From CAVQCT01 sp964371785 (GTDB taxonomy: Bacteria > Zixibacteria > MSB-5A5 > GN15 > FEB-12): 64,000 bases of DNA. Below the pieces are notes generated by a model. The model searched no databases. It was not told the origin of the DNA and saw only the letters and a list, made by a program, of their open reading frames with translations. The position numbers and the translations under genes are program-made. Shown in pieces: positions 36,466 to 44,575 of this stretch. Positions within the stretch are counted from its first letter, which is position 1. Every line of letters begins with the position of its first letter. The stretch is taken from the NCBI GenBank assembly GCA_964371785.1, contig CAYJOL010000008.1, positions 62,001-126,000 on the forward strand. Reading direction: 5' to 3'.

Positions 36466-36575
36466 GCCTGCTATTCCTCCGATTTCCCGCCAAACACGCG
36501 GGTCAATTCTCTTGTCTTGAGGCACCTCACATGTGTTCGATTGGCGCCTTGGTTTACTGCTGCCAGGTTCGTATT

Positions 36576-36590
36576 GCAACGGGTGTGCCA
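36576..36590 (-). promoter_or_regulatory. Sigma-54 (-24/-12) promoter of the NHLP-RND operon
   Basis: On the minus strand the sequence TGGCACACCCGTTGC has the GG and GC elements separated by exactly ten bases, a near-perfect match to the TGGCAC-N5-TTGC consensus. It lies 110 bp before the GTG of the first operon gene, and the gene for a sigma-54 activator ends 237 bp upstream. The match is read directly; use as promoter is strongly supported by context. Confidence 0.85.
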
Positions 36591-36826
36591 ATCGGTATCA
36601 CTATCCGTATTTTTGACGCGAACTATGCGTACGCGTGCGAGTTATCTTCACACCCGGTAATCATACGAGACAAAGAAAATGGAGTTGCGTTGTCGATTAA
36701 TCAACAGAGTGTCGATCTATCTACAGTCTCCGTTCGCGCTACAGGAATCCCCTCATGACGTGATACGAAGACGATCGCATCGGTCATGGACGCAAGTAAT
36801 CCGAATGTGAATTGGGATTCGCGGGG
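36591..36826 (-). promoter_or_regulatory. Probable activator-binding region upstream of the sigma-54 promoter
   Basis: This 236-bp gap between the activator gene and the promoter has the position expected for enhancer sites. It is AT-richer than its flanks and includes an interrupted dyad around 36687-36703 (GTTG and CAAC arms around CGATTAAT) and a repeated TGTCGAT. No single strong site stands out. Confidence 0.4.
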
Positions 36827-38971
36827 TCAGCCCAGTTTGTACTTTTCCAGCCGAGTATACAATTGTGCGCGGCTCAAACCCAGCAGGCGGGCGGCTTTGG
36901 ATTTATTCCCGCGCGCCTGGTTCAGCGCTTTTTCGACAAAGCTGCGGTCCACCGCGCCGAGGTCGACATCGCCGGGTACCAATACGGAGCCCGGTTCAAT
37001 CGGACCGGGTGACGCAGTCGTATTCCGAAATGAATTGCTCATAGTGTCAATCGACGGAAGATGCTGTCGGGTTATCAGTCCGCCATCGCAGAGCAGGATT
37101 GCACGTTCAATTGCGTTGCGCAGTTCGCGTACATTGCCCGGCCAGGGATATTCCAGCAGCCAGTCGCGGCCGTCGCGTGATAGCCCTGCGGCCGGTCGGC
37201 CCATGGCCTTCCCCAACTCGTCGAGGAAGCTCTCCGCCAGTGGCAGAATGTCCTCAGTTCGATTGCGCAACGGCGGAATCTGAATCTCAAAAACGTTGAG
37301 TCGGTAATAGAGGTCCTCGCGGAACTCGCCCCGGGCGATTCTGGCGCTGAGATTTCTGTTGGTGGCCGCAATCACCCGAATATCGGCCTTGAGTGTCTGT
37401 GTGCCGCCAAGCCGCTGGAACTCACGTTCCTGGAGGACACGAAGAAACTTGGCCTGCACCAGCGGGCTCATTTCTGCAATCTCGTCAAGGAAAAGCGTGC
37501 CACCGGCCGCCTGTTCGATTCGACCAACTTTGGCGGCCACCGCGCCGGTGAAGGCGCCTTTCTCATGGCCGAAAAGTTCTGACTCCAGAAGTTGATCAGG
37601 CAGTGCAGCACAGTTGATCGCCACGAACGGTCGCTCGGTGCGGGGAGAGCCACGGTGAATCAAATGCGAGATCACTTCTTTACCGGTTCCGGACTCGCCG
37701 CTTATGAGAACCGTGGTATCCGACGAAGCCACCCGCCCGACATTGCGAAGCACTTCCTTCCACGGACGCGAGGTACCGACAACTTTTGTCCGTCCGCGCG
37801 ACTCGAGTTCGCGGGCGAGAGCCTGTACGGTCGCCTCAAGCCGTTGAGCCCGCTCGGTAGCCTCGGCAGCAGCCCGCGCTTCTTCAGCAAGCCGCTGGTG
37901 TGAGAGCATCAGGGCCAGCCGGTCGGCAATTCGACGGGCCACCTCACCATCCTCGGTGGAGTACTGCGATGCTTCGCGATGGAAAAAGCCGACACTGCCG
38001 TGAACGTGACCTGACAGGCGAATCGGGACCTTCAGCCACGACCGCATGCCGGTACCCAGTAGAATTTTGTTTCGCTCGGTGGTCGGCTCCAGAGTCGAGG
38101 GAATGTCTTCGATGATGTCGAAATCCAGCTTGCGCCGCTCAGCTTCGATATCCGTTAATACAAACGGTTTGCTGGGTGCTTCAATATCGGCCTCGCCGGC
38201 CACCGCAATCGTCTGAATAGACATAGCTTTTTCATCGAGTCCGCCAAGATACATCAGATCATGGGGGAGAATCGGTCGGATCGATTCCGATAACTGCGTG
38301 AAAACTTCGCGTATATCAAGCGACTCGGCAAGGGCGCCCAGCGCGCTCTCCAGGCTGTCGAGCCTTTCGCGCCGCCGGCGTTCAATATCCCACAAGCGCC
38401 AGTGTTCAACGGCAGAACCGAGAAGAGCCGCAATCGGCCTTAGCACGCCCTGGTGTTCGGACGTAAAGGCCTTCGGCTGATAAGAGCATAGCCAGACCCC
38501 GCCCCTGAATTTATCGCCGCTGTGAAAAGGCTCCCAGATAGCCGACCGCACGCCGCCGGCAACAATCTTGGCGTCGACCGGAAAGGCCGGGTCCAGCTCC
38601 GTCAGGGTATCCTCGATCTGGGGATACGCTTCCGGTCTCGGCCGAAGCCGTGGGGACCAGTCGGTGAGCGCACAGGTCTGCCATTTTGATACGTCGTCCT
38701 GATAGCATGGCACTGTGGTGGCGTGAACGGCGGCCCGTTCACCGTCCATGCGTACTACCCCCATGTTGTCAAAGGGGATTAATTCGCGCACCGAAGTGGC
38801 AACCCGGCCAAAAACCTCCCGTAACTCAATCGTTTCCGAGGCGGTTGCGGCAATCTCTGAGAGTACTCTTGCGACTGATTTATGATCCATATTGTGCATA
38901 TGAACCTGAATTTGTCCTGTCTGGTTCCTCAGTTCTCCAACGGTGGAAGTAGCTTCATCCGTCGGCACCAT
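36827..38971 (-). CDS. Sigma-54-dependent activator with two GAF domains
   Basis: The product has 714 residues. Two GAF-type sensory domains occupy about 30-190 and 205-355, then a linker helix, then the AAA+ domain: Walker A GESGTGKE at 425-432, the sigma-54 contact loop GAFTGA at 472-477, Walker B GGTLFLDE at 490-497. A Fis-type HTH (GNKSKAARLLGLSRAQLYTRL) is at the end. It should bind enhancer DNA and open sigma-54 promoters in response to a ligand or redox signal sensed by the GAF domains. The only clear target nearby is the promoter just downstream, for the pump operon. Confidence 0.95.
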   Translation of the reverse strand: MVPTDEATSTVGELRNQTGQIQVHMHNMDHKSVARVLSEIAATASETIELREVFGRVATSVRELIPFDNMGVVRMDGERAAVHATTVPCYQDDVSKWQTCALTDWSPRLRPRPEAYPQIEDTLTELDPAFPVDAKIVAGGVRSAIWEPFHSGDKFRGGVWLCSYQPKAFTSEHQGVLRPIAALLGSAVEHWRLWDIERRRRERLDSLESALGALAESLDIREVFTQLSESIRPILPHDLMYLGGLDEKAMSIQTIAVAGEADIEAPSKPFVLTDIEAERRKLDFDIIEDIPSTLEPTTERNKILLGTGMRSWLKVPIRLSGHVHGSVGFFHREASQYSTEDGEVARRIADRLALMLSHQRLAEEARAAAEATERAQRLEATVQALARELESRGRTKVVGTSRPWKEVLRNVGRVASSDTTVLISGESGTGKEVISHLIHRGSPRTERPFVAINCAALPDQLLESELFGHEKGAFTGAVAAKVGRIEQAAGGTLFLDEIAEMSPLVQAKFLRVLQEREFQRLGGTQTLKADIRVIAATNRNLSARIARGEFREDLYYRLNVFEIQIPPLRNRTEDILPLAESFLDELGKAMGRPAAGLSRDGRDWLLEYPWPGNVRELRNAIERAILLCDGGLITRQHLPSIDTMSNSFRNTTASPGPIEPGSVLVPGDVDLGAVDRSFVEKALNQARGNKSKAARLLGLSRAQLYTRLEKYKLG

Positions 38972-39185
38972 GTTCCATAAATGACTTCAACTGAGAGATT
39001 CGACAATTTACACCAGTATTGACTGGATAAATAGCTGAGCCACAATTGAAAACATGAGGCGTACTCATGAAATCCGCTTACCTGGTGTCATCATAGCGCT
39101 GGAAAATCCAATTTGTTAATTCTTGGCGAGGGGTATGGCCAGTTTAATAATTTCACTTAGCTTGAGCTGATAAGGGAAACGTCCC

Positions 39186-39653
39186 CTAAGTCCGGACGGT
39201 CAAACTCACCGCCAAAACCTCGAGGACAAACACAGCGACGACCAAAAGGGTGCGAACTGTATTTCCCCTTTCCCAGGGCTTCCAGATCTGTCTCACGTTT
39301 GCCGGCGGATTCGAGGCGGTCCAGGCCATGAGTTTCTTATTGACCGTAACGTTGACCGTCAGGGTGATAGCAAACACTACAATTGATCCCGCAGCCGCTA
39401 TCGCAACCAGTACGAAATCCATGACTCGGGGGGAAGAACTGAGCAAATATGCCCATGTCACGCTGCTGAGGATTGATACAATCTGAAGCACCGGCATAAT
39501 CCGCACATAGTTCAGATGCACGGTTTGCTGAAACTGCACAAAGGAAGAATCCGGGAGCTTTGGAAGCGCAAAACTCGCTCCCAGGCGGTTGCCCAGCAGG
39601 ATGCCGGTCAGAAGACCTGTCGAAAGCAGGGCGACAAAACAAATAGCAGTCAT
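39186..39653 (-). CDS. DUF1772-like (anthrone oxygenase-like) membrane protein
   Basis: The product has 155 residues from ATG 39653 (a TTG one codon earlier is equally possible; GGAG lies upstream). Four membrane segments (about 2-22, 52-70, 78-100, 132-152). The end ASNPPANVRQIWKPWERGNTVRT has the conserved N and W-x-x-x-N/R pattern of DUF1772. Some members are called anthrone oxygenases, but the role in bacteria is unclear. It lies 214 bp upstream of the activator gene on the same strand. Confidence 0.75.
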   Translation of the reverse strand: MTAICFVALLSTGLLTGILLGNRLGASFALPKLPDSSFVQFQQTVHLNYVRIMPVLQIVSILSSVTWAYLLSSSPRVMDFVLVAIAAAGSIVVFAITLTVNVTVNKKLMAWTASNPPANVRQIWKPWERGNTVRTLLVVAVFVLEVLAVSLTVRT

Positions 39654-40314
39654 CAATGTCGTAATCTCCTTTTCACTACTAATTTGCAGAGTGTCAACTT
39701 TTCGTCATTCTGCGCAGTGCGCTGACAGACAAACAACAGAGAAAAAGGGGCTGTGGTTCGGATTATTATCGTAAATTTTGAGCGGTTTTGACCGCCCAAA
39801 CGTGACTTTCATGTGTCGCTCCGGATTCGAATTCTTGGACTGCCACTCGCATAGACTCACGGTCCAGCCGACTTCTTCCATCATTTACCTGTGCCCGGCG
39901 TCTTCGAACGATTCTCGGTTTTCCGCACCGCGTCCCGGAAGGCATTACCGGCCTCTGTAGAGCACAGCCAGCAACTGGCCCTGTGGATCGAAGATCACCA
40001 CGTGTGCGTCGGATGTCGCGATGATCGCGTTTGGCTGCCTGATGCCGAATCGTATCATGGTGCATGTTCGAATTTGGGGGCAGGAAGTTTCACGGAATAT
40101 TGAAAATATCTGCCGATAGAGCGAGCCCAGATATTAGATTGTTCCGATTCCCGAACGCGCCTCTCGTAGAACCGGCAAACGTATTTCATTGGCACTAGCG
40201 TCAGCTATCTTGCTGTTTCAAAAAGAAATTCGTATAATCTCTGTGCCAACGAAGAGTAGATAAGGCTACGTTTAGCCAAGCTGTCAAGATACTTCGGGAA
40301 TCTAAGAGTAGTAT
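39654..40314. other. Intergenic region, 661 bp
   Basis: It lies between the DUF1772-like gene (minus) and the kinase-hydrolase gene (plus). It holds the possible small frame at 39945-40058 listed separately. The stretch 40130-40310 is AT-rich and should contain the kinase promoter. No RNA gene or repeat seen. Confidence 0.4.
39945..40058 (-). pseudogene. Possible 37-aa gene or 3' remnant of a lost gene
   Basis: A short frame with strongly protein-like content (FDPQGQLLAVLYRGR at its end) opens at an ATG at 40058 and stays open for 24 codons further upstream to a TAA at about 40133. There is no good ribosome site. The content looks like the end of a longer beta-rich protein, so gene decay is as likely as a real small protein. 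Confidence 0.25.
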
Positions 40315-42150
40315 ATGCAGGATGACAATCCGCAGTCAAATGCCGGCCTAAAGACCGGGCAGGTTATATCTCACTTTCGGATCGAGGGTAAACTCGGCTC
40401 AGGCGGCATGGGTGAGGTCTACCTGGCACAGGACACGGTTCTGCAAAGGCGGGTGGCGCTGAAACTTCTGTTGCCCGTACTCTGCCGAGACGCGAATCAC
40501 CGGCAGCGGTTTCTCCGCGAGGCCCGGACCGTAGCCTCGTTGGACCATCCCAATATCATCAAAATCTTCGAAGTGGCCGAGCATGGGGGTCGTCCCTTCT
40601 TTGCCATGCAGTATATCGACGGTCGCACGCTCGCGGTACTTTCAAAGGATTCGATGCTCAGTCCCGAGGAGACAGTGGGTCTTGCCGTGGCGATCAGCGA
40701 TGGCCTCGCCGCCGCGCATCAACACGGGATTATACACAGGGATCTCAAACCGGCCAATATTCTGGTCGATCGTTTGAACCATGTCTACCTGATGGATTTC
40801 GGATTGGCCGCTGTGGGGAGTCCGGGACTAACCAATAACGACGACGACACGGTGACGAAGCTTACACTCGCGGGATGCCCGGTGGGGACAGTCGCGTATA
40901 TGGCGCCCGAGCAGCTTCGCGGTCAACCCGTCACGGAGGCGGCCGACATTTTTGCGCTCGGCATCATACTCTACGAACTGGCCACCGGCGAGCATCCATT
41001 TCCCGGCAACACTCTTGCACTCAGGGCCTCAAGTATTCTGAGAGACGAGCCGCGTCCGCTGGCGGAGCGTAACCGGCTTCTCCCGCCGGACTTTGCGCGA
41101 ATCGTCGGACGCTGCCTCAAGAAAGACCCTACGCGGAGATTCCAGACCGCGCAGGAAGTCCGCAATGAGCTCGTAGATATGCAAGAATCGGCCGCCCAGA
41201 CTGGCTTCGTGGAGAAACCGGGCGATGCGACGCCGGTTGGTCGGGGCGCTCCCGGGCAGAAAGAGTTTGTATTGGGGACCAATCTCGTTCGTATGCTTGC
41301 GCACCGGTCGCCGCAAATGATCGGCGACTCCATGACCTATCTGGATAATGAGTGCGCATCCGATCGGTTGATTATATACCTGCACGGAATGGGACTTGAC
41401 GAGCGGTCTCTCGTCGACGTATTGAGTCTTGTGCCGTATCGGGCGGTAGCGCCTTCGCTGTACGGCTTCGGCCCACACGCGAAAAACCGGACCCCGTTGT
41501 CGCTCGACGACCACTCGATCCTGCTTGGCGCCTTCATACGCGATATTATCGCCCGAACGAGGCCGCGCCAGATCGTCCTGGCCGGGGTTTCGTCAGGTTC
41601 GGATCACTTGTTGCGCCTGCTCGCCGCCGATAAGTCGCTGGGCCCGCAGATACATGGCCTGCTGCTGTTGGGGTGCAACCTCGACTCCCGGACCAGTTTC
41701 AATTCACGCTTCTTCGCGGAACTGCAGGCGGATAATCCCGAAGAGATGCTCAGCGCGGTGAAAAACGTCAGCTCACGTCTGGACACGTTCGATCAATGGC
41801 TTCTCGTGCACTCCTATATGGTTCAGGTGCTGAAGAAATTCGGCACGGACCTCGCCGCTTTACGGCAATACGCCGGCGACATCGTGCAGCCAGTTTTGGC
41901 GCGGGGCCAGGAGAACTTTGTGGAATGGTACGCCACAGCGCTTGCCGCCGTGCCGGTGGTACGATTCGTCTTTTTTCTCGAAGAGACCGAGCCTGTCAAT
42001 GAGCTACTGCGTCGGCACCTTGATACCGGTATGCTCGGCGAGCACAATGTCGAGCAGACGATCATCCGGGAGGACGTACCGCACATGCAATTGCTCTGTC
42101 CGGATGTGACCATCCGCAATACGCACAGGGTTTTCGACGCAATCGGCTGA
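40315..42150 (+). CDS. Ser/Thr protein kinase fused to an alpha/beta-hydrolase domain
   Basis: The product has 611 residues. A complete PknB-like kinase covers about 18-290: glycine loop GSGGMGEV at 28-35, Lys 50, catalytic HRDLKPAN at 141-148, DFG at 161-163, APE at 197-199. There is no membrane segment, so it is cytoplasmic. After a linker, residues about 345-611 look like an alpha/beta hydrolase: LIIYLHGMG (strand and oxyanion loop, about 352-360), the nucleophile elbow GVSSG (Ser 426) and a possible late His (VPHMQLL). Typical bacterial kinases carry sensor domains here, so a hydrolase is unusual. It stands alone with its own terminator. Confidence 0.88.
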   Translation: MQDDNPQSNAGLKTGQVISHFRIEGKLGSGGMGEVYLAQDTVLQRRVALKLLLPVLCRDANHRQRFLREARTVASLDHPNIIKIFEVAEHGGRPFFAMQYIDGRTLAVLSKDSMLSPEETVGLAVAISDGLAAAHQHGIIHRDLKPANILVDRLNHVYLMDFGLAAVGSPGLTNNDDDTVTKLTLAGCPVGTVAYMAPEQLRGQPVTEAADIFALGIILYELATGEHPFPGNTLALRASSILRDEPRPLAERNRLLPPDFARIVGRCLKKDPTRRFQTAQEVRNELVDMQESAAQTGFVEKPGDATPVGRGAPGQKEFVLGTNLVRMLAHRSPQMIGDSMTYLDNECASDRLIIYLHGMGLDERSLVDVLSLVPYRAVAPSLYGFGPHAKNRTPLSLDDHSILLGAFIRDIIARTRPRQIVLAGVSSGSDHLLRLLAADKSLGPQIHGLLLLGCNLDSRTSFNSRFFAELQADNPEEMLSAVKNVSSRLDTFDQWLLVHSYMVQVLKKFGTDLAALRQYAGDIVQPVLARGQENFVEWYATALAAVPVVRFVFFLEETEPVNELLRRHLDTGMLGEHNVEQTIIREDVPHMQLLCPDVTIRNTHRVFDAIG

Positions 42151-42166
42151 GTCCACGAAGCACAAC

Positions 42167-42208
42167 GCCCGCGGGGTTCATACCGGGTGGCGCCCCGGGG
42201 GCTTTCTT
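42167..42208 (+). terminator. Terminator after the kinase-hydrolase gene
   Basis: GCCCGCGGGG (42167-42176) pairs with CCCCGGGGGC (42193-42202) at nine of ten positions, followed by TTTCTT. It lies 17 bp after the stop and before a convergent gene. Confidence 0.65.
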
Positions 42209-42281
42209 GCGCATCCTGAAATGTCCTCGCCGCAGTCCAAATCAATGTGTGATCAGCAATCGCACGGCCTTGCCGGATCCC

Positions 42282-44147
42282 TCATTCAAACAGGTCCTTC
42301 AGCGTTATTGGTATGGTCATCGGCTTGCCGTCGCGCACCAGGTCAAAGCTGAGCGTCGATCCAATCGGTCCTTTAAGCATCTCGCGCACTTTGACAATCC
42401 CCCCGAGTTCATCGAGACTCTTGCCATTGATCGCAGTGACTTTATCGTCTTTCTGGAATCCCGCAGTTGCGGCCGGTGTTCCGGGTGCAGCCATGAGGAC
42501 GGTTGGCTGATTATCATCGCCGATCATGAGTTGAAGGCCGCTGCGATCGGTCGGGAAGACACGGTCGAAGTCTTTTCCCTGTTCCACGATGACTTTCTCC
42601 CGGGAGTAGTCGAGATACAGGTTGAAATGGCGGAACAGGTCATTGCCTGCGTTTCCGGTCATTTCGGTTCTGGAAAACGCGCCCTTGCCCTTTGCGGTCG
42701 GAATACCTACCAGCAGATTGGGGACAACAAATCCTGCCATGCTGATTTCGCCGAACTTTGCCATCGTGGTGACCTGGCCGCCGCCGGCGCCGAAACTCAT
42801 CCTCTCAACTCCGGGATGACCTAACAGGCCGTGTGACTCGGAGTACGGATACAGGAAGTCCAGGCCGGATGCGCCCAAATCGAGATCCCAGCTTCCACGG
42901 TATTGGCTGTCGACCGCAATCTGAATCTGAAACATATTGTTTTTCGCCAACGGGGCATCGAGCACCACACCGGCTCCGCTGTACGTGAAGCTCTCAGGAT
43001 CATAGAACGTGAGCAGTTCGTTGGCGTAGTCGACTTTCGTGACCAGGCGCGATAGGAAATCGTAGCCGAGAATCCCACCTATTTCGAGGCCCATCGTCTT
43101 GCGGAATAATTCGTTGATGCCGATAGCGGCGACTTTCTGCGAATCGAAGGTCAGCCCGTTCAACTCAAATGCCGGCAGGGTGGTAAAGGCAACATCTACC
43201 GTATGCGTGGTCCCTTGCCCGGTAAGCTGTCCTTTGACCTCCAGGCCCAACTCCTTGGCGAAATCTGTTTCGACAACTGTCATTTCGGCGCCCGAATCGA
43301 GAACCCAGAGCTTCGTCTTACCGTTGATGGTCAGGGGCAGATAGATGTGTAATTCCATGAATTTGAATGGTACTTCAACCATGTTTTTTCCCGGTGGGAA
43401 ATGGAAATCCCGTTTCTGCTCCGACGGTGGGTCGAACAGACCAGCGTCGATAGGCAGATTTATCTCGATCGACGAGAACTTGATCGTGGTACGTTGCCCG
43501 GTCGGGAGCTCCAATTGATGCACTTCAAACGGTATCAGGACTCCCTTTATCATACGAAAATCACGGTTTATCGTCTCGATTGTCCCTTCGGGCTTGATCA
43601 CTACGGTCTTGATCGGATAGTAGCTTACGGTATCGTAGAAATCATAGAAGATAAACGTGTTGATCGAGTTGGTAGTTTTGATCACGTAGCAGGTCGAGCC
43701 GTCGGCTGTGTCGAGGCGATCAAAGGTTACACTGAATTCCCTGGCGCCTCGCTTCATATGCTCCCGTGCGGCCATGAGGACGCCCAGCTGGCGTTCTTTG
43801 ATTGTAGCGGTATCGCGGGCAATCTGCAGTTTGCCGTTCTGGTCGATTCGCCAGCCGAACTGACCATTATCACCGGAAACCTGTCGCAACACCTTGATGT
43901 CGAACTCCTGGCGCGACTTGTCAGGCATCTCGTTCCAGGTCTCAATTGTCCCTTCCAGCCCGGCCCCCTCGATCACCACTGTTCCGTTCATATGGATCGT
44001 GCGGACCGAATCGAGTCTTGCCCAACCTCCCGTTGCAGAGACGTTCCGGTCAAGAATAACGTATGGGTCAACAGGGGCGGCCATGACATTCACTCCAACG
44101 AGCGCGATTACAATCAATTCCGGCAGAATCTTTGTCAGTCGACTCAT
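42282..44147 (-). CDS. Retropepsin-like aspartic protease with C-terminal PDZ domain
   Basis: I chose ATG 44147 (621 aa), with AAGGAG ten bases upstream. A signal peptide (about 5-22) is followed by a lipoprotein-carrier-like beta domain (about 25-240). The protease part has the catalytic LDSGAEMTVV (Asp 284) and a GILGYDFLSRL segment near 358-368, as in retropepsin-like families. A second aspartyl-like repeat follows, but with DLGASG (Asp 423) in place of DTG. A PDZ domain (about 525-610: GTPAATAGFQKDDKVTAING) ends the protein. Periplasmic or extracellular. Substrate unknown. Confidence 0.85.
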   Translation of the reverse strand: MSRLTKILPELIVIALVGVNVMAAPVDPYVILDRNVSATGGWARLDSVRTIHMNGTVVIEGAGLEGTIETWNEMPDKSRQEFDIKVLRQVSGDNGQFGWRIDQNGKLQIARDTATIKERQLGVLMAAREHMKRGAREFSVTFDRLDTADGSTCYVIKTTNSINTFIFYDFYDTVSYYPIKTVVIKPEGTIETINRDFRMIKGVLIPFEVHQLELPTGQRTTIKFSSIEINLPIDAGLFDPPSEQKRDFHFPPGKNMVEVPFKFMELHIYLPLTINGKTKLWVLDSGAEMTVVETDFAKELGLEVKGQLTGQGTTHTVDVAFTTLPAFELNGLTFDSQKVAAIGINELFRKTMGLEIGGILGYDFLSRLVTKVDYANELLTFYDPESFTYSGAGVVLDAPLAKNNMFQIQIAVDSQYRGSWDLDLGASGLDFLYPYSESHGLLGHPGVERMSFGAGGGQVTTMAKFGEISMAGFVVPNLLVGIPTAKGKGAFSRTEMTGNAGNDLFRHFNLYLDYSREKVIVEQGKDFDRVFPTDRSGLQLMIGDDNQPTVLMAAPGTPAATAGFQKDDKVTAINGKSLDELGGIVKVREMLKGPIGSTLSFDLVRDGKPMTIPITLKDLFE

Positions 44148-44575
44148 AATATACAAACTCCTTTCAAGGAATAATTCAAAACGTTGTTTCAGCCGCAGGT
44201 GCCGTCAGTACGCACATGTCGCAGTCGTGCCTTATCGGTCGGCGGTCCATTTCCACAGTAGACTTACGGATTTGCGGGCGGATTGTTGTCCGACATTTGT
44301 TGGGTGTTTCTGTCACAACTGACTCATCAGTCAGCGGCCGGAAAAACGGGTAGTGACGGCAGATTGAATTCTGCGACATTCTGTTCTACCAATCCGGTCC
44401 CATCAGGTTTGTAGAATTCTTGAGGAGAAATGAAAACCCGTCGCAAACTTATGAGTCCCCCGGCCAATTGAGCTCGCGAAGCGAGTCGGCAAAAGCGGCA
44501 GTATTTGGCGCTAAAGAGACCTGGCTGAATCGACCTGCTCCTCAAATACAACCGCTACCGCCTCAATGTATGGTC
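44148..44575. other. Intergenic region, 428 bp
   Basis: It lies upstream of the protease gene and downstream of the T9SS-sorted repeat-protein gene, all on the minus strand. The protease promoter should lie near 44160-44300. Open frames of up to 74 codons look random. No hairpin or repeat stands out. Confidence 0.4.

Noticed and set aside
42207..42824. Plus-strand frame of 205 codons over the protease gene
   Set aside because: It lies wholly antisense to the protease and contains nothing recognisable.
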